A stretch of 64,000 nt of DNA, from the NCBI GenBank assembly GCA_002498725.1, contig DAIJ01000010.1, positions 1 through 64,000 of the forward strand, given 5' to 3'. Of the stretch, positions 51,041-60,914 are shown piece by piece (position 1 is the stretch's first letter; the number at the start of each line of letters is the position of its first letter). Source of the stretch: Euryarchaeota archaeon UBA23 (lineage in GTDB: Archaea; Thermoplasmatota; Poseidoniia; Poseidoniales; Thalassarchaeaceae). The notes beneath the pieces are model-generated. The model did not search any database, was not told the origin of the DNA, and saw only the letters and a list, made by a program, of their open reading frames with translations. The position numbers were made by a program, and so were the translations under genes.

Positions 51041-54000
51041 ATGAAAGTAGAGAGCAATACGTGGTATGATACTGATTCGTTGAAGAAAAGTGGGCCAGCC
51101 ATTCTAATGGTGGCTTTGATGTTAATGAGTACCCAAATGTATAGTTTCATGGAATTCGACACAATAGAGCCGGAAAGAAATGAGAAAAGTGTTGTTGTAG
51201 AACGATCGCCCTATCAACAATTCTACCAAGAGAGCGGACCAATTGCTGGAGCCACTCAAGGCCTACCTGCAGCGATGCCAGACTATACTCATCCAGCCTT
51301 CATGGATCCGACATGGAATGACCCCGCCTCAATGTATGGAAAAATTTCCGACCCTTCTGTTTTACTCAATAATCCTGGATATGGCTTCTTCCTTGAAGAA
51401 ACAAATACTGAAGATCACGATAACGATGGAATAAACGATTTAGACGATTTAGATGACGATAATGATGGAATCAGCGATTTGATAGAGTTATTTGATGGAT
51501 GTTATGGAACTGGTCCATTCGATCACGATAACGATGGCATAGATGATGAAGATGATTGGGATGATGATAATGATGGTATTCTTGAGGGACCAATTGATTA
51601 TTCACAAGGGGCAGACCCTTGGAATGTATCTTCTGACAGATATGTAGAGCCGTCTACGGTTCATCCCTGGACAGGTAGTGCCGTTGGTAGTGGATATAGA
51701 GTTGATCAGAACCCCATGGATCACGACAATGATGGAGTAACAGATGAGGATATAGATGGTAGTGGAAGGGGATCATATGATGAGGATGACGATAACGATG
51801 GCCGAATAGATCAGTTTACCTGGCCGTGTGATTTTGATGGTGATGGCGATCAGGATTATTTTGATTCTGATGACGATAACGACGGAATTGAGGACTTGTG
51901 GGATTCTCACCCTTGGGATCCTTTAGTTACAACAAACATAACCTTAACAGCTCCAATTTGGGACGATGCTTTTCCATGGGATTCAAGGGAAACTCTAACC
52001 ATTTCATTAACCCCATCTGGTCTAAATCCTGCCACTTTGAGGATCGAAGAAGGCGACACTGTTGTGTGGACTAATGATGATAATAGAGACCATAATGTCA
52101 CTGCTGATGACGGATCTTTCGATAGTGGAACAATGGGCCCAGGAAACTCATTCTCGTTTACTTTCGATTCAGTAGGAAACTACGATTTCTCCGATCCGGC
52201 TTCTGGATCTCCTCTTTATTCAGGTAGTATTGATGTAGTTCCCGAAACAAGTCAACAATTACCAGACGCATTCAATCTTCCTGCTGACATATATGGGGCT
52301 GACAAATTTAATTTCGTAAACAAGGAGAAATTCATATGGCATCCTAGAAGCCAGGCCTTTACCCAAGTAATAGATGGCGATCTTGATGGCGATGGAATTC
52401 CAAACTTTGTAGATCCTGATAACGATAATGACGGAACTCCCGATTCAGCAGATACCGATGATGACAACGATGGACTAGCAGATATGTATGATGTAGATGA
52501 TGACAACGATGGAATTCCTGACTCTTGTTTACAGTTAGATACTAATTCAGATGGTAATGGTGATTATCCAAATTCTCACTCGATACAAATCCCGGGCATA
52601 GACTGCGAACTTGATTATGATAGAGACGCTGATGACGATATATGGAGAGCAATTGATTCCGATTATGACTTAGTGTGGGATTGGATGGATCCAGACGTCG
52701 GAGGCGCATGGCCAGCAGACAATTTACTCGGTAATCCTGGACTAGATAGTAGCGACTTGCCCTATGATTTGGATAATGACGGTATCGTGAATGAAGAAGA
52801 TCCATTCATGCTAGCGGATCAAGCACAGGTAGGTGCTTGGGATTGCCCTACTACGGAGAACCCAAACCCCTCGTCTTCGGACATGAATTGTACCGTAGCC
52901 CGAAAGTCCTACACCGGGAACAATGACTGGGATAATGATGGAATTAACAATTGGGACGACGTAGATGACGATAATGACGGAGTTCTCGATTGGCTTGATA
53001 TCGACCCTAATTGTGATCTCGATGATGATAACGATCTACATTTACTAAATGGCTCCAAATATCGTGATGATGGACCGAATGACATCGATACAGACATCGA
53101 TGGAGACGGCTTATCAAACGATCAAGATTGGGATGACGATAACGACGGCATTTCAGATCTCTATGATCCTGATGATGGTAATTGTGGAATCGTAGATAAT
53201 GACAACACAGATTCTTTCTCTACTGGAAATGGATATTCTCATGGCGATGGAGATTTCATCGATGGTAGCGACGACAGCACAACCTACACAATGTTACAAC
53301 CTTTGAGATGGGATCAATTCTGGCATTTCAGTCCATTCTTCGCTGAAGAACACGGATTTATCCTTCCTTATAACGGATATCAACAATCCACAGACCCGAT
53401 CACTAATCAGGTTTCTTTAGTCTCCAATGGAGTTGTTCCAGAGATGTACTGGCATGTAATGATGAAATGGAGTCCTTGGAATGGAAATAACTATTTTGAC
53501 ATCGATATGGATGGAGACTCTCTAATCAATGGAATAGATGTAGATATGGACGCAGACGGAATGCCTAATTGGTGGGATCAAGATGAAGGTTCAGATGGTA
53601 AACTAGATGTTAATGACCCCGGATTTGGCGGCACTCTAGATGACGGAGAGTGTGACTTATCTCTTTACTACATGTACTTCCAAATAGGATTCCAACCAGT
53701 AGCCTGTGGTATTCAATTAGCTTGGCTCTATGGTTGGCCCATTCTTGATGAAACTCGCACACAACAGACTATCTACACTCTACCATATTCAACTAGACCC
53801 GACTCTCAATTTTCCGAGGGCCCTTACAATGGTAGTAATTCTCAGGGGCAATGGACTTGTGAAAACAAGTGTTACCACTTTGACTTCTTACAAGAAGGAG
53901 ATGCCGGCCCAAGTGCTGCAGTAAGTTACAACCAAATGAGAGACAATCGTGATTTATTCACCGCATGGGTTGGGATTAATTTCAATTTATTCAATTGGAA

Positions 54001-57000
54001 TTCAGATTCAAATGCAAATTTATTCCCCGATGAAGTTGCCGATTTACTGAATAATGATGTTGATCCAGATGATGACTGTGGCGCTCCAATAGCAGGTAAT
54101 ATGGACCCTCAATGTATGTTTAATGACACAGCTGATTTAGACGATGACTTTGATGGAATTTATGATCACTGGGATATAGATGACGACAACGATGGGATCT
54201 GGGATTATTTTGAAATTGATAGTAACGACGATTTAGATGATGATTCGGGAACTGAACCACCTGGTAATTTCTTCACAGGATTCAACTGTGAAGATAATGA
54301 TGACGATGGTACTGACACAGATCCCGATGACGATGGATTCTTCCAATCCGTTTGGGATAAAGGAGTACTAGGACAAGGTCTCTTATTCCCGATTTATTAT
54401 GATGTTGACAATGATAACGACGGAGTCCCCGATGGCGAGGATCCTGATGACGACAATAATGGAGTAACGGATGAGGACCAAGAAGTCCTCTGTTTCTCCG
54501 GCGAAGAACAGAGTGTTTGGGATCATGACAATGATGGAGTGCTTAATTGGGCAGACGATGATTGGGATGCAGATGGAATTGTAAACACTCTAGAATTGAA
54601 CAGTGCGACTCCATTCATATCCGCATGGGATCATGATAATGATGGTCTACGTGATGATGTAGATCTTGATGATGATTCAGATGGTATGCTAGATAAGGAC
54701 GAAATCATGCTCTGGCCATCTCGGTTCGATAGTCCATCTACTAACCCATGGGATCATGATGACTACGGTAATGGAACCGGTATTGCTAATCCTACAGACC
54801 CTACCACAGGTCCTGACGCAATTGATGAAGATGACGATACAGATGGTAGGCCCGATAGAGATTGGGATACACTCGAAGAAGATCATGGATCATCCTCTGA
54901 TTGGGATAGCGATAATGATGGCATCCTAGATGAAGACGATAAGGTTCCAACAAGAATCAACTTAACTACTCCAGATGTAATGTGGCTTGATGCTCAATAT
55001 CCTGCTCTCTTTAGAGGTAATGTGAATTGGTTAGATCCGGATACAGGAGTATTCGAACCAGCCCCCAATCTCCCTGTTCAGGTTTCTATTGAATGGGCCA
55101 GAAACGGGACCTTAGCACTCGAAACAGTAGATGTTCTTACAGATGAGCAAGGAGAGTTCCTTGTAGGACAATTCTTACTACCAGAAGATTTGGAGGTCGG
55201 ACCAAATACAACATATAATGTGTATGCAGAAGTCACTGAGATGTTTGTTCATGATGGCTCCTCTACAGATCCAACACCTCTGGAGATACGTGCAAATACA
55301 ACTGTTGATTATGTTGCATGGACCTATTTCCGTAGTGATGAGCAACCACTCTTTGTGGATTACAAAGTTCACTATGCTGCAGATTGGGATAGAGGTATTT
55401 TTGATAATAGAATAACTCATGCTCCAGTAGCTTTCCGTGTTCATGGTGGGCCTTTTGGAAATTACACTCATCCAACAGTATTTGATGGATATGGGTATGG
55501 TTATCGAGCCGATTCTGGAGGCTGGGCTTCTCTCACATTTGTACAGACAGCAGGTGCACAGGGGCAATGGAAACAAGTTCAATGGAACTCTACCATGGAC
55601 AATGGTCAAGGCGTACTTCCAGGTGGCTATGAAGAAATAGTTTGGAATGATAACGAAAAGAAACACTTTGTTTTGACCAGATATGATTACACGAATACGA
55701 GTTTGCCAATCGGTGATTATTCCTTCATTGGATACGCTCGTCCGGATTTAGGATCAGAATGGCCATTCCCATATCTAGAAGGCTCTGAGACCGAACCATT
55801 CGCTATTCGATCAATGCACAGGATGTATATCGAGGCAGATATGTTCACTAGTTCAACACGCCCTGTATATTATTGGGACTCAACTCAGTTCACAGGGTCC
55901 TCTTTCGGTGCTTGGCGTGCTTTATTCCACACCCCCTCATTAGATTTAGCAGGACTAAACTTTGCTGATGTAAGCCTCGGTAAACCGTATGCCCATCAGT
56001 GGGATGGGACCCCTGAAGGCCTCACTGGAGAGAGTGCTAGATTACGACCATTCTTGACCTCTAATGATACTCATTGGAGAATTTCAATGCAAAATGGTGG
56101 TGACTTCAATTCTCCACCTTGCGGTCCTGTTAATCCACTAGATCCAGATAGCCAAGTAAGGTGTGAGATAATTCCTGAAATGTTTACAGGAGAGACATTG
56201 AGAGTAATAGGAAGTGTATGGAACCGTACTATGGTGGCATGGCCTCATGATCCAATGACTCTACAGGTCGATCTAGATAAGAATGGAATTTTTGCCGGAT
56301 CCCAAGAAACAGGTTATGCTCGTGCACCTCAAATGATAAATGGCATAGCTACATTTGATTATAATTGGACTTGGTATTCTCAATACCCAGCAGGCCAATA
56401 CGGAATAAGGGCTGATTTTACTAACTCCAACTTCTATTTCACTGGCAACCAGAGTTCAGTGCTTTCACCTACTGGTGCATATCTGAATGTATCAGTAATT
56501 GGAACAACTCAATTCAATGAGATACTTCAGCCACGATTATACAGAGGGCAAAATCGTACAGTTGATATCCAATTATTAGATAATTCATTGCAGCCACTTG
56601 CAAATTCACAGGTGAACTATGTTTGGTCTGCAGATGGAACTAATGGAATTGCCGAAACAGATCTTCAAGGTTATTTCACAATCAATTTGACTATTGACCC
56701 CAACCACGAACTTGGTAATTTTACTCTGAATTACAATTATCCGGGAGACCCATTACACCAAGGGGTGGCAGGAGAAATGTATCTATGGGTTGTTTCTCGT
56801 ACCTACATTAGTCTTCAAGATACCACACCAAATCTTCGAACAAATGGAGATATATGGGAGTTCACGGCCCAAGTTACAGACGACAATCGTACAGCATTAA
56901 TCAAAGATTCTGGCCAGGCCTTAGATGGCTGCGGAGAAAACGGCGGAGAAGTCCTTTTGATTATGGAAGGAACAGACTTTGAGGACAGAACACATAGACA

Positions 57001-59053
57001 GATATTGGAAACATTATGTCCAAATGCAGGTAATATATATCATCAAATGGTTTTGGACCCTCAGTTACTTCGTGACGACCCAGAATCCTTCCTACCAGAT
57101 GGTTTTGGACCAGTGAATGTAATACTGAGATTTGAAGAGAATCTTCCTAACGAAGGATGTGACCCATTAGATGCAGACTCTCTGAGTACATCAGGAGCAT
57201 GGGATCCATGCGTTCAGACTGTCAATAGTGATCACTATCGTAAGGTAATGCAATTCCAAGTTGATGGATTTAGTTTGATAGGTCGTACAACTCTGAATGT
57301 AGATGACCAAATAGTATACACATCAGAAATGGATCCTACCACAGGTCAGCCAATCGAAAAACCGATGGTAGTTACAGGACAACTTGTTGATGAACTCGGA
57401 AGCAACCTCTCCAATCGCGCAATACGAGTTACATACGAAATGGTGGGTGCAGAAACTGGTGTTGTTGGCTGTATACCAGACTCCTCTGATGAGAATGGAT
57501 TCTTTGAAATTACTTGTCCACTGAATGGTGTAGAGGCGGGCCAAGCACGTGTCAATGTGGAATTCAACTCCTATGAAAATAATGATCGTTACCGATATCA
57601 AAATGCTAGTGTGACAAGATTATTCCCAGTATTTTCTAATTCTACCATGACTCTTCAGGAAATAGGCCCATTCCGCAATGATGTTGATTCTTACACATTC
57701 CAGAATGGATCTGAATTCCCAGTACTTTATCTAAAGGAATCATTCCATCTGGATGCCCGGTTGACTCAAACAAATGGTAATCCAATTGGTGGAAAGTGCC
57801 TCAATATTTATCTTGACCCGGATGTAAATACACGTCCAATAGCCACATCAATTACCCGTGATGGAACTGGAGAGATTGAATGGTTTAGTGGTGATCCTGA
57901 TGATAATCCAAGTCGTAGAGGGGTAGAACCTACTTCGGATAAAATGGAAGGTTTTAGAATAGTCAGAATCGCTTACGAACCCAATAAAGAATTACCGGGA
58001 GGCTGTCGTGCAGAAACAACACCGGTAGTTAACGGCTCATACATAGACATCGAAGTTCTCGTAAGAAGTCGAGTAGATATACTTCTGAAGGATCATTGGG
58101 CAAATCCTGACGGCTATCAGCCGGGAGACTGGATTAATGGTTCAGTTGCAATATTGCGTGATCGTCTGGATCTTGCAGTAGAACAACAGACTGTAATATT
58201 CACTTACCAATATTGGGATTCAGCATTAGCTGATTGGATACCTCATAATGTGGTTTATTCTACTACTAATGAATTGGGAGTGTCTACATTTAGTTTTGAA
58301 TACACAGGATCAGATATTTCAGGAGAACTAGAATGTGATTTAGGCGGTCCTTGTGTTGAAGGCGGCGAATGGCAAGTGATTATCCACTTCAAGGGGGATC
58401 ATGAGTTTGAAGAGGAGTATCTGAACAATACGCCCGCTATATTTTTGGGCAACCCTGTTGAAGCAGGTAGCACTAGTTTCTGGAGTCTACAGGTATTTAC
58501 CATATTAGGAATAATTCTAGCCTTCACCGCGCTGATTGGAGCAATCATGTATAGAAATTACATTGAGAGACGTCGAATTGAAATTCTCCGTGGTATACTG
58601 ACAGATTCTCTAATGGCTCTGAAAGCTAGTAATGAATACATTGAAACAATTTTCAAGTGTTACAAGGAATTAGTTAGATTCTTCAGGAAAAGAGGTGCTA
58701 TGAAGAAGGTATATGAAACCACACGAGAATTCGAGGATGCTGTTACAAGTATGTTAGGAGGAATAGCCCCTCCTGAAGATCTCAGCATCTTCTTCTCTTT
58801 ATTTGAGGAGGCTCGCTATTCCGACCATGAAATAGGCGCGGCTCAGCGTGATCGCGCCATAGCTTCACTACAATCGATCATCAATCATATGACAGCATCA
58901 CTTGGAGATGGAATGCTTAACCGCACTTCAGTTAACGAATCAGGACTCTATGGTTCTGTTGTAAAGGCAGGATCTTTCGTAGATTCAGAAGGTCAACAAA
59001 GGATTGCAGGCATTGACGATGGATCAAATGATGACTCAGGATTCAGAATCTGA
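51041..59053 (+). CDS. giant cell-surface protein with Ca-binding DxDxDG repeats, degenerate cupredoxin domain and C-terminal membrane anchor
   Basis: About 2670 residues. N-terminal signal (ILMVALMLMSTQMYSFM). Residues about 125-1303 carry some thirty DHDNDG/DDDNDG motifs of the thrombospondin type-3 / calcium-binding type. A cupredoxin-like domain (about 317-400) is inserted, with the first Cu ligand His351 kept but no Cys, second His or Met at the end. Then Ig/fibronectin-like domains (e.g. TVDIQLLDNSLQPLANSQV, TGQLVDELGSNLSNRAI). Near the end one membrane helix (about 2481-2504) is followed by a cytoplasmic tail of about 165 residues resembling DUF4129. Probable envelope or adhesion protein. 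Start ATG 51041 (GTG 51032 possible). Confidence 0.85.
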   Translation: MKVESNTWYDTDSLKKSGPAILMVALMLMSTQMYSFMEFDTIEPERNEKSVVVERSPYQQFYQESGPIAGATQGLPAAMPDYTHPAFMDPTWNDPASMYGKISDPSVLLNNPGYGFFLEETNTEDHDNDGINDLDDLDDDNDGISDLIELFDGCYGTGPFDHDNDGIDDEDDWDDDNDGILEGPIDYSQGADPWNVSSDRYVEPSTVHPWTGSAVGSGYRVDQNPMDHDNDGVTDEDIDGSGRGSYDEDDDNDGRIDQFTWPCDFDGDGDQDYFDSDDDNDGIEDLWDSHPWDPLVTTNITLTAPIWDDAFPWDSRETLTISLTPSGLNPATLRIEEGDTVVWTNDDNRDHNVTADDGSFDSGTMGPGNSFSFTFDSVGNYDFSDPASGSPLYSGSIDVVPETSQQLPDAFNLPADIYGADKFNFVNKEKFIWHPRSQAFTQVIDGDLDGDGIPNFVDPDNDNDGTPDSADTDDDNDGLADMYDVDDDNDGIPDSCLQLDTNSDGNGDYPNSHSIQIPGIDCELDYDRDADDDIWRAIDSDYDLVWDWMDPDVGGAWPADNLLGNPGLDSSDLPYDLDNDGIVNEEDPFMLADQAQVGAWDCPTTENPNPSSSDMNCTVARKSYTGNNDWDNDGINNWDDVDDDNDGVLDWLDIDPNCDLDDDNDLHLLNGSKYRDDGPNDIDTDIDGDGLSNDQDWDDDNDGISDLYDPDDGNCGIVDNDNTDSFSTGNGYSHGDGDFIDGSDDSTTYTMLQPLRWDQFWHFSPFFAEEHGFILPYNGYQQSTDPITNQVSLVSNGVVPEMYWHVMMKWSPWNGNNYFDIDMDGDSLINGIDVDMDADGMPNWWDQDEGSDGKLDVNDPGFGGTLDDGECDLSLYYMYFQIGFQPVACGIQLAWLYGWPILDETRTQQTIYTLPYSTRPDSQFSEGPYNGSNSQGQWTCENKCYHFDFLQEGDAGPSAAVSYNQMRDNRDLFTAWVGINFNLFNWNSDSNANLFPDEVADLLNNDVDPDDDCGAPIAGNMDPQCMFNDTADLDDDFDGIYDHWDIDDDNDGIWDYFEIDSNDDLDDDSGTEPPGNFFTGFNCEDNDDDGTDTDPDDDGFFQSVWDKGVLGQGLLFPIYYDVDNDNDGVPDGEDPDDDNNGVTDEDQEVLCFSGEEQSVWDHDNDGVLNWADDDWDADGIVNTLELNSATPFISAWDHDNDGLRDDVDLDDDSDGMLDKDEIMLWPSRFDSPSTNPWDHDDYGNGTGIANPTDPTTGPDAIDEDDDTDGRPDRDWDTLEEDHGSSSDWDSDNDGILDEDDKVPTRINLTTPDVMWLDAQYPALFRGNVNWLDPDTGVFEPAPNLPVQVSIEWARNGTLALETVDVLTDEQGEFLVGQFLLPEDLEVGPNTTYNVYAEVTEMFVHDGSSTDPTPLEIRANTTVDYVAWTYFRSDEQPLFVDYKVHYAADWDRGIFDNRITHAPVAFRVHGGPFGNYTHPTVFDGYGYGYRADSGGWASLTFVQTAGAQGQWKQVQWNSTMDNGQGVLPGGYEEIVWNDNEKKHFVLTRYDYTNTSLPIGDYSFIGYARPDLGSEWPFPYLEGSETEPFAIRSMHRMYIEADMFTSSTRPVYYWDSTQFTGSSFGAWRALFHTPSLDLAGLNFADVSLGKPYAHQWDGTPEGLTGESARLRPFLTSNDTHWRISMQNGGDFNSPPCGPVNPLDPDSQVRCEIIPEMFTGETLRVIGSVWNRTMVAWPHDPMTLQVDLDKNGIFAGSQETGYARAPQMINGIATFDYNWTWYSQYPAGQYGIRADFTNSNFYFTGNQSSVLSPTGAYLNVSVIGTTQFNEILQPRLYRGQNRTVDIQLLDNSLQPLANSQVNYVWSADGTNGIAETDLQGYFTINLTIDPNHELGNFTLNYNYPGDPLHQGVAGEMYLWVVSRTYISLQDTTPNLRTNGDIWEFTAQVTDDNRTALIKDSGQALDGCGENGGEVLLIMEGTDFEDRTHRQILETLCPNAGNIYHQMVLDPQLLRDDPESFLPDGFGPVNVILRFEENLPNEGCDPLDADSLSTSGAWDPCVQTVNSDHYRKVMQFQVDGFSLIGRTTLNVDDQIVYTSEMDPTTGQPIEKPMVVTGQLVDELGSNLSNRAIRVTYEMVGAETGVVGCIPDSSDENGFFEITCPLNGVEAGQARVNVEFNSYENNDRYRYQNASVTRLFPVFSNSTMTLQEIGPFRNDVDSYTFQNGSEFPVLYLKESFHLDARLTQTNGNPIGGKCLNIYLDPDVNTRPIATSITRDGTGEIEWFSGDPDDNPSRRGVEPTSDKMEGFRIVRIAYEPNKELPGGCRAETTPVVNGSYIDIEVLVRSRVDILLKDHWANPDGYQPGDWINGSVAILRDRLDLAVEQQTVIFTYQYWDSALADWIPHNVVYSTTNELGVSTFSFEYTGSDISGELECDLGGPCVEGGEWQVIIHFKGDHEFEEEYLNNTPAIFLGNPVEAGSTSFWSLQVFTILGIILAFTALIGAIMYRNYIERRRIEILRGILTDSLMALKASNEYIETIFKCYKELVRFFRKRGAMKKVYETTREFEDAVTSMLGGIAPPEDLSIFFSLFEEARYSDHEIGAAQRDRAIASLQSIINHMTASLGDGMLNRTSVNESGLYGSVVKAGSFVDSEGQQRIAGIDDGSNDDSGFRI

Positions 59054-59205
59054 TATACTTCGTAATTGACTTTGAGTCACAGAGGCCCAACCTCTGCCTC
59101 TCAATCGCGTCGTGCAGGATCAATATGCCCCGTAGGGGCACCCGCAGCATTCATAACAGGCGGTCAGGTGGGCGCGCTACCCAAACAATCGTCGAGGGAG
59201 TCATA

Positions 59206-59571
59206 ATGAGTAAGAATATGAGAAAGACCAACAAGGCCTTGATCGCCCTAATAGGAGATCTCAAGGACCAGAGCAGGTCAACCGGTTCTGCACTATGGCG
59301 AGACGTAGCTGTTAGGCTTGAGAAGAGTCGCAGTAATTGGGCTGAACCCAACCTTAGTCGACTGTCGAGATACGCTGCAGACGAAGATTTCATCCTCGTT
59401 CCAGGTAAATTACTCGGTAGCGGAGATGTTTCTGGGAAGCCCAGCGTCGCAGCCTACAGTGTAAGCACTGGTGCCCGCTCAAAGATTGAAGCAGCAGGCG
59501 GACGTGTATTGTCAATCCGCGAATTAATGAATGAAAAACCAGATGGTAAGGGGGTGAGGATACTTGGTTGA
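59206..59571 (+). CDS. rpl18e: 50S ribosomal protein L18e
   Basis: Large-subunit protein, about 121 residues. MSKNMRKTNKALIALIGDLK at the N-terminus, LSRYAADEDFILVPGKLLGSG, the YSVSTGARSKIEAAGGRVLSI core and a GVRILG end match L18e. The ATG at 59206 is preferred over an upstream extension. First gene of L18e-L13-S9-RpoN; its stop overlaps the L13 start by 8 bases. Confidence 0.95.
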   Translation: MSKNMRKTNKALIALIGDLKDQSRSTGSALWRDVAVRLEKSRSNWAEPNLSRLSRYAADEDFILVPGKLLGSGDVSGKPSVAAYSVSTGARSKIEAAGGRVLSIRELMNEKPDGKGVRILG

Positions 59572-60052
59572 AGCAAATACATTAGTCTACGATGCATCTG
59601 ATAAGGTGCTAGGGCGACTCGCCAGCCATGTAGCTAGCCAACTTCTTACTGCGCGTAAATCTGGCAGTCAGAGGCGAGTAATTATTGTAAATGCCGAGAA
59701 AGCAATAGTCACAGGCCCAAAAACAGCGGTATTTGCTAAGTATGACAAAAAATACAAATTGAATCATCCTAGGAAGGGCCCGTTTTTCCCTAGAATGCCA
59801 GATCAAATTCTGAAGAGAACGGTACGTGGAATGCTACCTTATCAAAAGAATAGCAGTGGTCGAAATTCAGTACGTGATCTAAGAGTAATGATTGGAACTC
59901 CAATTAACCTATCTGGCGAAAATCTGCCAGAAGGGCACTCATGGGGGAAAACCGAATCATTCGAAAGAGACCTTCCTCAGAAATTTGTCCGTCTTGGTGA
60001 TATTAGTGCACATTTAGGAGTAGACAGCAGCAGATGGGGAGGTGACCAATAA
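59564..60052 (+). CDS. rpl13: 50S ribosomal protein L13
   Basis: 162 residues. Seen: VYDASDKVLGRLASHVASQLL, RRVIIVNAEKAIVTG, and GPFFPRMPDQILKRTVRGMLPYQK. Starts at a TTG at 59564 behind GGGGTGAGGA inside the end of rpl18e, with overlap of the two frames. The stop overlaps the S9 start (TAATG). Confidence 0.95.
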   Translation: MVEANTLVYDASDKVLGRLASHVASQLLTARKSGSQRRVIIVNAEKAIVTGPKTAVFAKYDKKYKLNHPRKGPFFPRMPDQILKRTVRGMLPYQKNSSGRNSVRDLRVMIGTPINLSGENLPEGHSWGKTESFERDLPQKFVRLGDISAHLGVDSSRWGGDQ

Positions 60053-60486
60053 TGGCTAAGAAAAAGGCGAAAGTAGTCAATATGAGTGGAAAGCGGAAGA
60101 CAGCAGTTGCACGTGCAACCGTTCGTAAAGGCGCTGGACGAGTGAGAGTCAATCATCAACCCATCCACATCATGCAACCTGCCTTAGCTAGACGCAAGGC
60201 CCTCGAGCCAGTACAAATTGCAGATGCCATGAATCGCTTGGCAGATGTTGATGTCGTTGTTGATGTCCAAGGTGGAGGTCAAATGGGACAGGTTGATGCA
60301 ATAAGAACCGCCATTGCTCGGGGACTAGTACACTACAATGGCGGTGCAGAAGGAATTGATGAAGAATTACGTGACGAATATCTTCGCTTTGATCGTAGTT
60401 TATTAGTTAATGATCCAAGACGTAAAGAGCCAAAGCACCAAATGGGTCGAGGGGCTCGCAAGAAGTGGCAGAAGTCATACAGGTGA
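60052..60486 (+). CDS. rps9: 30S ribosomal protein S9
   Basis: 144 residues. Contains SGKRKTAVARATVRKGAGRVRVN at the N-terminus and the C-terminal basic tail ARKKWQKSYR that reaches the P site tRNA, with the last KSYR as in the family. Translation-coupled with rpl13 and followed 6 bases later by rpoN. Confidence 0.95.
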   Translation: MAKKKAKVVNMSGKRKTAVARATVRKGAGRVRVNHQPIHIMQPALARRKALEPVQIADAMNRLADVDVVVDVQGGGQMGQVDAIRTAIARGLVHYNGGAEGIDEELRDEYLRFDRSLLVNDPRRKEPKHQMGRGARKKWQKSYR

Positions 60487-60492
60487 TCAAAG

Positions 60493-60699
60493 ATGCTTAT
60501 ACCAGTTCGTTGTTGGAGTTGCGGCAAAGTGGTCGCACATTTGTATGATCAATTCAAAGCAGCAGTTGATTCAGGCGAAGATCCTCAAAAGGTTCTCGAT
60601 GACATCGGTCTAGAGCGCTATTGTTGTAGAAGAATGTATGTAGGGCATATTGATTTGCTCGATGAAGTCGCACCATTCAGTATAGCACGTGAGAATTGA
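60493..60699 (+). CDS. rpoN: RNA polymerase subunit N (Rpb10-like)
   Basis: 68 residues. MLIPVRCWSCGK with C7 and C10, and RYCCRRMYVGH with C44/C45, the four zinc ligands and the CCR signature of the Rpb10 family. It assembles RNA polymerase with subunits D, L and P. Standard archaeal position after S9. RpoP lies elsewhere in this window. Confidence 0.97.
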   Translation: MLIPVRCWSCGKVVAHLYDQFKAAVDSGEDPQKVLDDIGLERYCCRRMYVGHIDLLDEVAPFSIAREN

Positions 60700-60755
60700 T
60701 AATCATTAGCCGTCAAGGCTTTGTGAGATTAGGATCTACGATAGAGTGATACAAG

Positions 60756-60833
60756 GGGCCTGTAGGTTAGCTTGGCCTATACTTCGCGGCTGGGGGTCGC
60801 GCGACCCAGGTTCAAATCCTGGCAGGCCCACCA
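60756..60833 (+). tRNA. tRNA-Pro (GGG)
   Basis: Cloverleaf with acceptor GGGCCTG/CAGGCCC, discriminator A, encoded CCA, anticodon stem CGCGG/TCGCG with loop CTGGGGG (anticodon GGG), T-arm CCAGG-TTCAAAT-CCTGG. The G-U pair at the stem and a weak D-stem are usual for archaeal tRNA-Pro. No intron. Confidence 0.95.
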
Positions 60834-60914
60834 TCACCCCAAATGTCTAGTTTAATATAGCCAAATTAGTACTCAAATGGGCACCTTTTAGGCCCCCCCC
60901 TTGTCTGCCCAATC

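Noticed and set aside
51900..58000. Many antisense frames inside the giant repeat protein gene
   Set aside because: They are shadows of the repetitive Asp-rich codons (GAT/GAC) and carry Ser-rich low-complexity translations.
60893..60900. Run of C bases upstream of ligA
   Set aside because: Lies in a short intergenic gap; could be a sequencing or assembly artefact and gives no structure.
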